From: Flavobacterium sp. A45
GTDB lineage: Bacteria > Bacteroidota > Bacteroidia > Flavobacteriales > Flavobacteriaceae
Assembly: GCF_002001005.1 (NCBI RefSeq)
Contig: NZ_MUNX01000104.1
Span: forward strand, 23,777 to 87,776
DNA: 64,000 nucleotides
Reading direction: 5' to 3'
In this document: piece after piece, positions 1 through 8,931 of the stretch
How the letters are laid out: every line of letters begins with the position of its first letter
Position numbering within the stretch: the stretch's first letter is position 1
Translations under genes and position numbers: made by a program
Notes under the pieces: model-generated
The model's input: the letters and a program-made list of their open reading frames with translations, nothing else
What the model was told of the DNA's origin: nothing
The model's database searches: none

Positions 1-202
1 CCAATCCCGCCACAAAATCTTGCGAATTAAGTTTGTTCCATAATTTGGTTGCTCCCATTCTGGCAACGCTGTGTTCAATTTGATAAGATCCTTGAAGATT
101 TACAACTTCTTCGGCGGTGTACGGTCGTTCGATTCCTTTCCATCTTGGGTTTGTAATCCAGTCGGTAACTAATTCTTGAATTCTTGTCTCGGTTGTTTTC
201 AT
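1..202 (-). CDS. aceA: Isocitrate lyase, N-terminal part (cut by window edge)
   Basis: The first 67 codons of a minus-strand gene, starting at the ATG at 202-200, read MKTTETRIQELVTDWITNPR and continue with the ERPYTAEEV and HSVARMGATKLW segments typical of the isocitrate lyase N-terminus. The enzyme cleaves isocitrate to glyoxylate and succinate, the first step of the glyoxylate shunt. It lies 71 nt downstream of malate synthase on the same strand, so the two shunt enzymes probably share a transcript. The catalytic region (KKCGH motif) lies outside the window. Identity rests on the N-terminus and the neighbour; I am fairly sure. Confidence 0.85.
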   Translation of the reverse strand, partial: MKTTETRIQELVTDWITNPRWKGIERPYTAEEVVNLQGSYQIEHSVARMGATKLWNKLNSQDFVAGL

Positions 203-273
203 GATGTTCGTTTAATAGCGTTTGTTGGTTATTTATTTTGGATGGTTTTTTTATACGTTTTGCAATTGATATT

Positions 274-1875
274 TTACAGGTGTTTATATCCGATTAAGGT
301 TAGAAATTCTATAAAATTGTCATTTACTACTAAAGTATCAAGCATCTGTTCGGCCAAATGATAATTTTGTTTCTCGTGGTTTTCGTCACCGACAATTTTT
401 TTAATTTTCTCAAATTCTTCCATTGCCAAACGATGGTAATAATCTTCTGTTAGTGATTTGTTGTTGTCCAAAACCACTTCGTTTTGAAGCCATTGCCACA
501 ATTGAGATCTTGAGATTTCGGCCGTTGCGGCATCTTCCATCAAATGGTGTAAGGCAGCTGCGCCTTGTCCGTTAAGCCATGAGGCGATATAGAGAACCGA
601 AATGCTGATGTTTTTTCGAACACCTTCTTCGGTAATGGTTCCTTTTGGGACTGCCAGTAAATCTTCTTCGACTACATTTACATCTTCTCTTTTTATGTGA
701 ATCTGGTTTTGAGTTGGCATGTATTTATCAAAAACAGATTGAGCCAATGGCACCAAATCAGGATGTGCTACCCAAGTTCCGTCGTGACCATTTTGTACTT
801 CTCTTCTTTTGTCGGTTAGTACTTTGTCAAAAGCAATGTTGTTGGCTTCTTCATCATTCTTGATTGGAATTTGCGCTGCCATTCCGCCAATTGCGTGTAT
901 GTTTCGTTTGTGACATCTTTGAATAACCAATTGTGAATAGGCACTCATAAAAGGCGAAGTCATGGTTACTTGATCACGATTTGGAACGATATAGGTTTTG
1001 TTTTTTCTTAATTTTTTGATGAAAGAAAAAATGTAATCCCATCGGCCACAATTCAATCCTACGATATGATCTCTTAATTCGAAGATGATTTCGTCTAATT
1101 GAAAACTAGCGGTAATCGTCTCTATTAATACGGTTGCTTTGAAAGTTCCGTTTTGTTCTCCCAGATATTCTTGTGCAAATTCGAAAACTTCATTCCACCA
1201 TCTGGCTTCTAGATAATGCTCCAATTTTGGCAAATAGAAATAAGGTGCTGTACCGTTTTTAGTTAATTCCTCGTGATTGTGGAAAGCGTATAATCCAAAA
1301 TCTACTAGAGAACCAGAAGTTTCTTGGCCGTCGATAAGAATGTTTTTTTCATTCAAATGCAATCCGCGAGGTCTTACAATTAAAACTGCTGTCTCATCTT
1401 TTAGAGCGTATTTTTTATTTTTTATCGGATCTTCAAGTGTTATGGTTTTGTTTACGGCATCGATCAGGTTTTGTTGCCCTTCCATTAGATTGCTCCAAGT
1501 TGGAGAAGTGCTGTCTTCAAAATCGGCCATAAATGTTTTGGCTCCAGAATTTAGTGCATTGATGACCATTTTACGATCCACAGGGCCTGTAATTTCTACT
1601 CTTCGGTCTAGTAAATCTCTTGGAGTAGTTGCGGCTACCCAATTGCTTTCTCTAATCATTCTTGTTTCGGGTTGGAAACAAGGTAAAGCTCCTGCATCAA
1701 ATAAGACTTGTTGTCTTTTACGGTCTTCTAATAACGAAAGTCTTTTGCTATTAAATTTTTGATGCAATTCAGTTAAGAATTCAATGGCGCTATCCGTCAA
1801 TATTTCGGGATACTGTTCTGTAATTCCATTTGTTATTTGGAATTTTTTCTCGATGGTTTCTGTCTGGTTTTTCAT
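274..1875 (-). CDS. aceB: Malate synthase A
   Basis: This 533-residue protein condenses glyoxylate with acetyl-CoA to malate, the second step of the glyoxylate shunt. Family marks include RREVQNGHDGTWVAHPDLV near residue 370, the MADFEDSTSPTW segment near 120 and the VETITASF-like LIETITASFQLDEI segment. The open frame extends 17 codons further upstream, but I prefer the ATG at 1875-1873 (MKNQTETIEKK): the upstream extension is not family-like and would run through the proposed promoter. The length matches the A isoform (about 530 residues), not the 720-residue G isoform. It is divergent from a ScfR/RamB-like regulator and upstream of aceA. Confidence 0.95.
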   Translation of the reverse strand: MKNQTETIEKKFQITNGITEQYPEILTDSAIEFLTELHQKFNSKRLSLLEDRKRQQVLFDAGALPCFQPETRMIRESNWVAATTPRDLLDRRVEITGPVDRKMVINALNSGAKTFMADFEDSTSPTWSNLMEGQQNLIDAVNKTITLEDPIKNKKYALKDETAVLIVRPRGLHLNEKNILIDGQETSGSLVDFGLYAFHNHEELTKNGTAPYFYLPKLEHYLEARWWNEVFEFAQEYLGEQNGTFKATVLIETITASFQLDEIIFELRDHIVGLNCGRWDYIFSFIKKLRKNKTYIVPNRDQVTMTSPFMSAYSQLVIQRCHKRNIHAIGGMAAQIPIKNDEEANNIAFDKVLTDKRREVQNGHDGTWVAHPDLVPLAQSVFDKYMPTQNQIHIKREDVNVVEEDLLAVPKGTITEEGVRKNISISVLYIASWLNGQGAAALHHLMEDAATAEISRSQLWQWLQNEVVLDNNKSLTEDYYHRLAMEEFEKIKKIVGDENHEKQNYHLAEQMLDTLVVNDNFIEFLTLIGYKHL

Positions 1876-1896
1876 AACTAGTTCATTTTGATACTG

Positions 1897-1926
1897 CAAT
1901 ACTACAAAAAGTTTTTTACAAAACAA
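1897..1926 (-). promoter_or_regulatory. Candidate aceBA promoter
   Basis: Read on the minus strand, TTG (1926-1924) is followed after 19 nt by TAGTATTG (1904-1897), one mismatch from the Bacteroidota -7 element TAnnTTTG. It lies 22 nt upstream of the chosen aceB start. The -33 TTG touches the edge of the palindrome at 1926-1939, which is where a repressor or activator of the shunt could act. Prediction by consensus only. Confidence 0.45.
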
Positions 1927-1939
1927 GCGAACGTTCGCT
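1926..1939. promoter_or_regulatory. Perfect 14-bp palindrome, likely operator for the shunt regulator
   Basis: AGCGAACGTTCGCT is an exact inverted repeat and much more GC-rich than its surroundings. It sits between divergent aceB and the ScfR/RamB-like regulator gene, next to the -33 box proposed for aceB and about 20 nt upstream of that proposed for the regulator. In actinobacteria RamB controls aceA/aceB, so by position this is the best operator candidate. No binding evidence is available from sequence alone. Confidence 0.6.
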
Positions 1940-1959
1940 AAAAATTAAAAATATTTTTT

Positions 1960-1990
1960 TTGAGGTTTTTCTTTTTTTAGTTTATCTTTG
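1960..1990 (+). promoter_or_regulatory. Bacteroidota-type promoter of the ScfR/RamB-like regulator
   Basis: TTG at 1960-1962, a 20-nt spacer and TATCTTTG at 1983-1990 match the flavobacterial sigma-A pattern. The expected transcription start lies within a few bases of the ATG at 1996, so the regulator mRNA would have almost no leader. Confidence 0.6.
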
Positions 1991-1995
1991 ATTTT

Positions 1996-3477
1996 ATGAA
2001 CGTAGAAAAGGAATATATCAAGTTGATTTTTGGGCTTAAACTCAAGCAAGCTCGAACAAATAAAGATTTGTCATTATTTGGCTTGGCCAAAATAACGGAG
2101 CTGTCAAAATCGTATTTGAATGAGATTGAAAAAGGAAAAAAATATCCCAAAACGGAAAAAATTATTCTTTTGGCGGAGAAATTAGACGTGACCTACGACC
2201 ATATGGTGTCATTAAAACTCGATAATAATCTTGCGCCGATTGGGGAAATATTAAAATCGGGAATTTTGAAGGAGATTCCGTTGGATCTTTTCGGGATCCA
2301 GGAAGCTGATCTAATTGATATTATTGCCAATGCTCCTGCCAAAGTCAATGCCTTTATCAGTACCATTATTGAAATAGCGCAGCATTATAACCTAACAAGA
2401 GAAAGTTTTTTCTTGGCCTCATTGCGTTCTTATCAAGAAGCACACAATAATTACTTCGAGGATCTTGAGGAAAAAGTACTGTCGTTCTGCAAAGCATTTC
2501 ACATTAATATTGATGCCAATATTTCTATAGAGGAGTTGTCGGCTATTTTGATTGAGGAATATGGCTATACCATAGAGGAAATTGTTTTCTCAGAGCAGGA
2601 TGAGTTGGGGGATTTGCGTTCCATTTTTGTTCCAAAAAGTAAAACATTGTTGCTTTCAAAGGGAATTGATTCTTCTCAGAAAGCTTTTATTTTGGCTAAG
2701 GAAATAGCGTATAATTATCTTGAAATTACCGAAAGATTATACACCTTCAGTTGGATAAAATTTGACAACTTTGACCAGGTTCTCAATAATTTTTATGCCT
2801 CCTATTTTGCTGGGGCATTGTTGTTGCCAAGACAACATTTGATAGATGAATTGAATGTGTTTTTATCCAACAGCAATCCAAGACCTCAAGAAATGGTTCA
2901 ATTGATGAGTAAATTCAATGTTTCTCCCGAATCATTCTATCAGCGTTTGACTAATATTTTGCCAAAGGATTTTCAGATAAAGAACTTATTTTTTCTTCGT
3001 TTATCCCATGAAATTGGTACAGATACTTATCAAATAAAAAAAGAATTGCATATTACCAACCAGCAGGAACCTCATGCCAACGAAATGAATGAGCATTATT
3101 GCAGAAGGTGGGTTTCAATAAAAACAATCGTGGAGTCTTTGAGACAAAAGAAAGAACACTTTTTTGACGCGCAGATTTCCCGCTATAAAAATAGTAATAA
3201 TGAGTATCTTGTTTTTTCATCGGCAACGCCTGATCCTTTTAAGAAAAATTGCTTGCGAAGTATTTCGGTTGGAATTTTGATAACGCCTTCTATTAAGAAA
3301 AAGTTTAAATTTATTGAGGGTAATTCTGTGCAAAGACAATTAGTTGGTGTGACTTGTGAAACTTGCTCGGTACAAAATTGTTTAGAGAGAGCTTCTCCAC
3401 CAATTCATTTGGAACAAAAAGTTAGAAATGAAAAGACCGATGCAACGGTTCAAGAATATATAGCTAAATACAGTTAA
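1996..3477 (+). CDS. ScfR/RamB-type transcriptional regulator (HTH, IrrE-like, DUF2083)
   Basis: This 493-residue protein has an N-terminal XRE-type helix-turn-helix (about residues 8-65, with SKSYLNEIEKGKKYPKTEKI), a middle region resembling the ImmA/IrrE peptidase fold, and a C-terminal cysteine cluster, GVTCETCSVQNCLERASPP, typical of DUF2083. The metallopeptidase signature is degenerate: HExxH is replaced by AKEIAYNY, so it is probably a sensor, not a protease. Relatives (RamB of actinobacteria, ScfR of proteobacteria) respond to acetate or short-chain acyl-CoA and control aceA/aceB. The divergent arrangement with aceB-aceA supports the same role here. The ligand is unknown. Confidence 0.85.
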   Translation: MNVEKEYIKLIFGLKLKQARTNKDLSLFGLAKITELSKSYLNEIEKGKKYPKTEKIILLAEKLDVTYDHMVSLKLDNNLAPIGEILKSGILKEIPLDLFGIQEADLIDIIANAPAKVNAFISTIIEIAQHYNLTRESFFLASLRSYQEAHNNYFEDLEEKVLSFCKAFHINIDANISIEELSAILIEEYGYTIEEIVFSEQDELGDLRSIFVPKSKTLLLSKGIDSSQKAFILAKEIAYNYLEITERLYTFSWIKFDNFDQVLNNFYASYFAGALLLPRQHLIDELNVFLSNSNPRPQEMVQLMSKFNVSPESFYQRLTNILPKDFQIKNLFFLRLSHEIGTDTYQIKKELHITNQQEPHANEMNEHYCRRWVSIKTIVESLRQKKEHFFDAQISRYKNSNNEYLVFSSATPDPFKKNCLRSISVGILITPSIKKKFKFIEGNSVQRQLVGVTCETCSVQNCLERASPPIHLEQKVRNEKTDATVQEYIAKYS

Positions 3478-3480
3478 AGC

Positions 3481-3518
3481 AAAAGAGCCACGAATGGATT
3501 GTTTCGTGGCTCTTTTTT
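3481..3518. terminator. Bidirectional intrinsic terminator
   Basis: AAAAGAGCCACGAA and TTTCGTGGCTCTTTTTT form a strong stem with a short loop and T-runs on both strands. It lies between the convergent regulator gene and HMG-CoA synthase gene and can serve both. Confidence 0.85.
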
Positions 3519-3536
3519 ATATTGTTATTCTCAGTA

Positions 3537-4898
3537 TTAATCAACCCATTTGTAATAACGGGCTCCGATTAGATTTGGAATTTCTGTTTCTATTCGGTCT
3601 AAAATCCATTCATTTTTAGGTTCTTGGATGCTTTGTTTTTGTTCCTTTTTGTGTAGTTTTTCATAAGTTTCAAAATCAATTTCAAAACTATTTTTAAGTG
3701 TTTCAAAAAGAGTCACATTACTTATGGCCGATTTCCATTCCGGTTGAATCGTTCCTTCAAAAACTTTGGATTTGGAACCACTTCCATAGGCTAAAAAACC
3801 AAATTTTTCGGATGTGATTTCTTTTTTGGTGTCATAAAAATGAGCCAAAGTAGAAAGCAATCCCATAAAAATGGAACCAGTATATAAGTTTCCAATTAAA
3901 GAAGATGCTAATTCTGCAGGCTGTAATTTTTCGGAAACAAATGTTTTATAATCATCAGATTTGCTGATTTCTTTTAATTTATTCTGATATTCCGAAGCAG
4001 TTTCTTCTCCAGAAAGAATAGGAGTAGAAGCGTCCAAAGCGTAAATTTCAGACAGCATTCTTCTGCCTTGAAAAGCATAAGGCAAATGCATTACAATGCT
4101 TTTCCAAGTGTTGTAAACTGTTTCTTGACTGTTTTTTAATTTCTTGAATGAAAAATAAGCTGCTTTTGTTCGGTCCATATAACATTGATTCGAATATTGA
4201 CCATCAAAAACAGGTTGGTCTTTGTGGATTTCAATTTCGCTTTCCAGATTATCAAACCAAGATTCGTTATTTGTATTTCCTGTAATTTCCTGTTTTGAAA
4301 TCGTTCTATAAGGTTTGAAGAAATCAAAAACTCCTTTTGTGCTTACTCCCCAATTATTCTCAAAACTAATAATTCTTGGGTTGGCAGAAATCAACATTGC
4401 TACAGCGCCAGCTCCCTGAGTATATTCACCAGTTGAATTCAAGTCGTATTTAGCAAAGTCAGTAGTGACAACAATTGCTTTTTTGCTTGGATTGAGTTGA
4501 ACAAAATCTAGGCAATTTTGGAGTGCATCCACGCCGCCAATACAGGCAAAAGTGAAATCTACAACATCACATTCAGATAATGAGTTTTCACCAAATTTTT
4601 GTTCCATTAGAGAAATCAAGAAAGAGCTTATGGGTTTTGAACTATCAATGGCGCTTTCGGTTCCAATATATATTCGCGCAATTTCATCTAATTTGATGTT
4701 GTTGTCTTGAATTAGTTTTGTCAAAGCATTGGCGCCAAACACAACTGTGTCTTGATGCGTGTCGGGCAATGTCATTTTTAATAAACCCAAACCTTTTTCG
4801 AGTTTTTCGGGTTCTATATTTCTAGCTAATGCTAATGTTTTTATGGGTAAATGTAATTTTGCAACATCAAATGCAATAGCGTCAATTCCAGTTTTCAT
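3537..4898 (-). CDS. mvaS: Hydroxymethylglutaryl-CoA synthase
   Basis: The 453-residue enzyme condenses acetyl-CoA with acetoacetyl-CoA to HMG-CoA, the committed condensation of the mevalonate route to isoprenoids used by Flavobacteriia. Visible marks are the catalytic Glu in GTESAID (E82), the acyl-accepting Cys in FTFACIGGVDAL (C119) and the C-terminal-half His in MHLPYAFQGRRM. Length is close to the eukaryotic and Bacteroidota type (about 450), longer than the 385-residue Gram-positive type. The gene stands alone; its partner mevalonate genes are not in this window. No clear promoter was found in the 356-nt gap upstream. Confidence 0.93.
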   Translation of the reverse strand: MKTGIDAIAFDVAKLHLPIKTLALARNIEPEKLEKGLGLLKMTLPDTHQDTVVFGANALTKLIQDNNIKLDEIARIYIGTESAIDSSKPISSFLISLMEQKFGENSLSECDVVDFTFACIGGVDALQNCLDFVQLNPSKKAIVVTTDFAKYDLNSTGEYTQGAGAVAMLISANPRIISFENNWGVSTKGVFDFFKPYRTISKQEITGNTNNESWFDNLESEIEIHKDQPVFDGQYSNQCYMDRTKAAYFSFKKLKNSQETVYNTWKSIVMHLPYAFQGRRMLSEIYALDASTPILSGEETASEYQNKLKEISKSDDYKTFVSEKLQPAELASSLIGNLYTGSIFMGLLSTLAHFYDTKKEITSEKFGFLAYGSGSKSKVFEGTIQPEWKSAISNVTLFETLKNSFEIDFETYEKLHKKEQKQSIQEPKNEWILDRIETEIPNLIGARYYKWVD

Positions 4899-5140
4899 GA
4901 ATAAAATTTAAAGCTGTAAAGTTAAAATTGCTTTGGCGAAATACAATGTTTTAAAGACTATAAAATGGCTAATCTTTAATTTTTAGGGAATAACTTGTAA
5001 ACCTTGTTTTGGATTATAATATTGTTAGTTTTTTTAGCTTTTGTCAATAAAAAAAAATTGGGTCCGTAATTTTAATGTGTTTTTGGAATTTAGGAACCGT
5101 TTAAGTGCTTTTTTGTAAGTTGATGAAGAATAGCGGCTTT

Positions 5141-5173
5141 AAACTACGTATTTTTATACGTAGTTTGTACGTA
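5141..5173. promoter_or_regulatory. Three helically phased TACGTA boxes, first two in a perfect hairpin
   Basis: TACGTA occurs at 5145-5150, 5157-5162 and 5168-5173, spaced 12 and 11 bp. The first two lie in an exact 11-bp inverted repeat (AAACTACGTAT, TTTT, ATACGTAGTTT; 5141-5166). The group lies about 55 bp upstream of the sdhC -33 box in the divergent gap between mvaS and sdhC. The helical phasing suggests a protein-binding array; the regulator is unknown. The rest of the 4899-5294 gap shows only the sdh promoter. Confidence 0.5.
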
Positions 5174-5227
5174 TTTTTTAAGTACTTTAAAATCATTATA
5201 AATTGCGAAGTAAAATTGCATATTTGG

Positions 5228-5258
5228 TTGTTATTCTTTCTTAATTACCATAAATTTG
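5228..5258 (+). promoter_or_regulatory. sdhCAB promoter
   Basis: TTG at 5228-5230, a 20-nt spacer and TAAATTTG at 5251-5258 match the Bacteroidota promoter consensus. Transcription would begin near 5264, which rules out the in-frame ATG at 5256 as the sdhC start and supports 5295. Confidence 0.7.
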
Positions 5259-5294
5259 TGGGACTTTTTAAAAAAATATAATATTTATATCATT

Positions 5295-5960
5295 ATGGCA
5301 AAATCTGCAATATTGAAGTCGTCTATAGCTAAAAAAGTAGCTATGGCGCTTTCAGGACTTTTTTTGATTTCGTTTCTATCGCTTCACTTCTTTATTAATT
5401 TCGTATCTGTTTTTAGTGAGAATTCATTTAATGCGATGTCACATTTCATGGGTTACAACCCGTTAATTCAATTTGTTATGCAGCCTGTTTTGGTTGCGGG
5501 AGTAGTTTTTCACTTCGTTATGGGATTCGTTCTGGAACTGAAAAACAGAAATGCAAGACCTGTCGCTTACGTAAAGTTTGACGGTGCTGCAAACTCATCT
5601 TGGGCTTCTAGGAATATGATTATTTCTGGTTTGGTTGTGTTGGCTTTTTTAGGATTACACATGTATGATTTCTGGTTTCATGAAATGGTTTACAAATATG
5701 TGGAGTCAAATGTTATTGATGAAACAAGATATTATCATGAATTAGTAGCTAAGTTTGAAAGTCCAGTTCGTACAGGATTGTACAGTGTTGCTTTCGTTTT
5801 ATTAGCATTGCACCTTTGGCATGGTTTTACTTCCTCATTGCAATCAGTTGGGTTCGACAATAAAATAGGGAAGTCATTGCATAAAATCTGTTATGCATTT
5901 GCAATTATAGTTCCTTTTGGATTTATTTTCATTGCACTATTTCATCATTTTAATAATTAA
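5295..5960 (+). CDS. sdhC: Succinate dehydrogenase cytochrome b subunit
   Basis: This 221-residue protein ([14 protein letters not shown] start) has five hydrophobic segments and several membrane histidines ([39 protein letters not shown]) that can ligate two hemes. This is the single-anchor, type B complex II arrangement used with menaquinone in Bacteroidota. An ATG 13 codons upstream lies before the predicted transcription start and is not used. sdhA follows after 17 nt and sdhB after that, forming one operon. Confidence 0.93.
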   Translation: MAKSAILKSSIAKKVAMALSGLFLISFLSLHFFINFVSVFSENSFNAMSHFMGYNPLIQFVMQPVLVAGVVFHFVMGFVLELKNRNARPVAYVKFDGAANSSWASRNMIISGLVVLAFLGLHMYDFWFHEMVYKYVESNVIDETRYYHELVAKFESPVRTGLYSVAFVLLALHLWHGFTSSLQSVGFDNKIGKSLHKICYAFAIIVPFGFIFIALFHHFNN

Positions 5961-5977
5961 TTATCAATCTATCTCTA

Positions 5978-7987
5978 ATGAAACTAGATTCTAAAATACC
6001 AGAAGGTCACATTTCACAAAAATGGACTGATTATAAAGATCACTTAAAGTTAGTTGCTCCAAACAACCGACCTAAAATAGATATTATCGTAGTAGGAACT
6101 GGATTAGCTGGTGCTTCGGCAGCAGCATCTTTTGCCGAAATGGGTTATAACGTAAAAGCATTTTGTTACCAAGATTCTCCACGTCGTGCACACTCAATCG
6201 CTGCACAAGGAGGTATTAACGCTGCAAAAAATTATCAAAATGATGGAGATAGTACTTTCCGTTTGTTTTATGATACAATTAAAGGAGGAGATTACAGAGC
6301 ACGTGAAGCAAACGTTCATCGTTTAGCTGAAGTTTCTGGAAACATCATCGACCAATGTGTGGCACAGGGAGTTCCTTTTGCCCGTGATTACGGAGGAATG
6401 TTGGATAACCGTTCTTTTGGTGGTACACAAGTACAACGTACTTTTTATGCTGCTGGACAAACAGGACAACAATTATTATTAGGAGCTTATTCTTCCTTAT
6501 CAAGACAAATTGGTCTTGGAAAAGTCGATATGTACAACCGTCACGAAATGTTGGAATTGGTAAAGGTTGACGGAAAAGCTCGTGGAATTATTGCTCGTAA
6601 CTTGATTACTGGAGAATTAGAAAGACATTCTGCTCACGCTGTAATTATTGCAACAGGAGGATACGGAAACGTTTATTTCCTATCTACAAATGCAATGGGA
6701 TCGAACGTAACTGCTGGTTGGAAAATTCACAAACAAGGAGCTTTGTTCGCAAATCCTTGTTACGTACAAATTCACCCAACTTGTATTCCAGTTCACGGAA
6801 CCAATCAATCTAAATTGACGTTGATGTCTGAGTCGTTAAGAAACTCTGGACGTATTTGGGTTCCAAAGAAAAAAGAAGATTCAGAAGCTATTAGAGCAGG
6901 GAAATTGAAACCAGTTCAAATTGCCGAAGAAGATAGAGATTACTACTTAGAAAGAAAGTATCCGGCATTTGGTAACTTAGTTCCTCGTGATGTTGCGTCA
7001 AGAGCTGGAAAAGAAGTTTGCGACGAAGGTCGCGGAATTGAGGCTAATGATACTAACGAAGGTGTTTATTTGGATTTCGCTACAGAGATTCAATCTAAAG
7101 GAAAACAAACGGCTTACGCCAAAGGAAATCACAATCCTTCTCAAGAAGAAATTCTTACATTAGGAAAAAAATGGTTAGAGGAAAAATACGGTAACTTGTT
7201 TACTATGTACCAAAAAATCACAGATGAGAATCCTTATGAAACTCCAATGAAAATTTACCCTGCGGTTCACTATACTATGGGTGGAGTTTGGGTTGATTAC
7301 AACTTACAATCTACTATTCCAGGTTGTTTCGTTGCAGGAGAAGCTAACTTCTCTGACCACGGAGCGAACCGTTTAGGAGCTTCGGCTTTGATGCAAGGTT
7401 TGGCTGATGGATATTTTGTATTGCCATACACCGTTTCTAATTATTTAGCTGATGATATTCGTACTGGAAAAATCTCTACAGATTTACCGGAATTCGTAGC
7501 TGCAGAAAATAATGTAAAAGAGCAAATCAATAAATTCCTTTCTAATAATGGGACAAAAACGGTGGATCATTTCCACAAACGTTTAGGTTTGATTATGTGG
7601 AATAAAGTTGGAATGGGTCGTAATGAAAAAGGTCTAACTGAAGCCATTTCTGAAATTGCTGCTTTAAAAGAAGAATTTTATAAAGATGTTTACGTTCCAG
7701 GTAGTTCTGATGAAATGAATCCTGAATTAGAAAAAGCGCTTCGTGTTGCCGATTTCATCGAATTAGGACAATTGATGGCTATGGATGCCTTACAACGTAA
7801 AGAATCTTGTGGAGGTCACTTCCGTGAAGAGTATCAGGATTCCGAAGGAGAAACGCTTCGTGATGACGAAAACTTCTCGTTTGTTGGAGCATGGGAAAAC
7901 AAAGGATATGATGTTACAAAATCGGAACTTCACAAAGAGGAATTGAAATACGAGTTTATTAAAATCGCAGCTAGAAATTACAAATAA
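5978..7987 (+). CDS. sdhA: Succinate dehydrogenase flavoprotein subunit
   Basis: This 669-residue subunit oxidises succinate to fumarate with covalently bound FAD. The dinucleotide-binding [19 protein letters not shown] (about residues 38-56), the [14 protein letters not shown] segment carrying the flavinylation site, and the GGVWVDY / [22 protein letters not shown] substrate and FAD segment are all present. Length fits the long flavoprotein of the Bacteroidota B-type enzyme. It is the second gene of sdhCAB, with an 8-nt gap to sdhB. Confidence 0.97.
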   Translation: MKLDSKIPEGHISQKWTDYKDHLKLVAPNNRPKIDIIVVGTGLAGASAAASFAEMGYNVKAFCYQDSPRRAHSIAAQGGINAAKNYQNDGDSTFRLFYDTIKGGDYRAREANVHRLAEVSGNIIDQCVAQGVPFARDYGGMLDNRSFGGTQVQRTFYAAGQTGQQLLLGAYSSLSRQIGLGKVDMYNRHEMLELVKVDGKARGIIARNLITGELERHSAHAVIIATGGYGNVYFLSTNAMGSNVTAGWKIHKQGALFANPCYVQIHPTCIPVHGTNQSKLTLMSESLRNSGRIWVPKKKEDSEAIRAGKLKPVQIAEEDRDYYLERKYPAFGNLVPRDVASRAGKEVCDEGRGIEANDTNEGVYLDFATEIQSKGKQTAYAKGNHNPSQEEILTLGKKWLEEKYGNLFTMYQKITDENPYETPMKIYPAVHYTMGGVWVDYNLQSTIPGCFVAGEANFSDHGANRLGASALMQGLADGYFVLPYTVSNYLADDIRTGKISTDLPEFVAAENNVKEQINKFLSNNGTKTVDHFHKRLGLIMWNKVGMGRNEKGLTEAISEIAALKEEFYKDVYVPGSSDEMNPELEKALRVADFIELGQLMAMDALQRKESCGGHFREEYQDSEGETLRDDENFSFVGAWENKGYDVTKSELHKEELKYEFIKIAARNYK

Positions 7988-7994
7988 TAGAATT

Positions 7995-8756
7995 ATGAGC
8001 GCAGCAAAAAATATCAATATAACTCTTAAGATTTGGCGTCAAAAAAACTCCAAAGAAAAGGGGAAAATGGAATCATACAAACTAAATGATGTTTCTACAG
8101 CCAGTTCATTTCTGGAAATGTTAGACCAATTGAACGAACAATTGGTAAACGAAAGAAAAGAACCAATCGCTTTTGACCACGATTGTCGCGAAGGAATTTG
8201 CGGAATGTGTTCTTTGTATATCAATGGTCGTGCACACGGACCAGATACTGGAATCACAACTTGTCAATTGCACATGAGAATGTTTAATGACGGTGATACC
8301 ATTGTGGTTGAACCATGGAGAAGTGTTGCTTTCCCAGTCATTAAAGATTTAGTTGTGGACAGAACAGCTTTTGATAGAATTCAACAAGCTGGAGGATTTG
8401 TTTCAGTGAATACTTCTGGAAACACTATCGATGCCAATACTATTCCAGTTCCTAAAGACGATGCTGACAAAGCTTTTGAAGCAGCAGCTTGTATCGGTTG
8501 TGGTGCTTGTGTGGCTACTTGTAAAAATGGTTCTGCTATGTTATTTGTTGGAGCAAAAGTTTCACAATATGCATTGTTACCGCAAGGAAAAGTGGAAGCC
8601 ACAAATCGTGTATTGAACATGGTTCGTCAAATGGACGAAGAAGGTTTTGGTAACTGTACCAACACTGGAGCTTGCGAAATTGAATGTCCAAAAGGAATTT
8701 CCCTTGAAAACATCGCTCGTATGAACAGAGAATATCTTTCTGCAAGTTTGAAATAG
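7995..8756 (+). CDS. sdhB: Succinate dehydrogenase iron-sulfur subunit
   Basis: This 253-residue protein passes electrons from FAD to the membrane hemes. The 2Fe-2S ligands lie in [13 protein letters not shown] followed by the CQLHMR cysteine; the C-terminal clusters use [11 protein letters not shown] and [15 protein letters not shown]. It is the last gene of the operon, closed by a terminator about 20 nt after the stop codon. Confidence 0.96.
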   Translation: MSAAKNINITLKIWRQKNSKEKGKMESYKLNDVSTASSFLEMLDQLNEQLVNERKEPIAFDHDCREGICGMCSLYINGRAHGPDTGITTCQLHMRMFNDGDTIVVEPWRSVAFPVIKDLVVDRTAFDRIQQAGGFVSVNTSGNTIDANTIPVPKDDADKAFEAAACIGCGACVATCKNGSAMLFVGAKVSQYALLPQGKVEATNRVLNMVRQMDEEGFGNCTNTGACEIECPKGISLENIARMNREYLSASLK

Positions 8757-8776
8757 TATTTCAAAATAGTTTAAAT

Positions 8777-8808
8777 AAAAAACGTCCCGAGAAATTGGGA
8801 CGTTTTTT
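8777..8808 (+). terminator. Intrinsic terminator of sdhCAB
   Basis: AAAAAACGTCCC and GGGACGTTTTTT form the stem, followed by a T-run. The same stem sequence recurs at 9825-9856 on the other side of the next gene. Confidence 0.85.
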
Positions 8809-8843
8809 ATTTAATTAAACACGAAAATTCTTAATGTTTTGTT

Positions 8844-8851
8844 TATATTTG
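8844..8851 (+). promoter_or_regulatory. Candidate -7 element for the 8932 lipoprotein gene
   Basis: TATATTTG fits TAnnTTTG and lies 80 nt upstream of the ATG. No TTG is seen at the expected -33 distance, so support is partial. Confidence 0.35.
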
Positions 8852-8931
8852 AAACATATAATTCTCATACTTATAATATTATTTACAAACCAATAAAGAA
8901 GATAATACTCTTTAAAAACTATTCCCCCTCT

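Noticed and set aside
1277..1762. 161-codon plus-strand open frame
   Set aside because: It is wholly antisense to aceB, with no signal, family motif or promoter; a shadow of the real gene.
5256..5294. Earlier ATG for sdhC
   Set aside because: It lies inside or before the predicted transcription start, and the family N-terminus begins at 5295.
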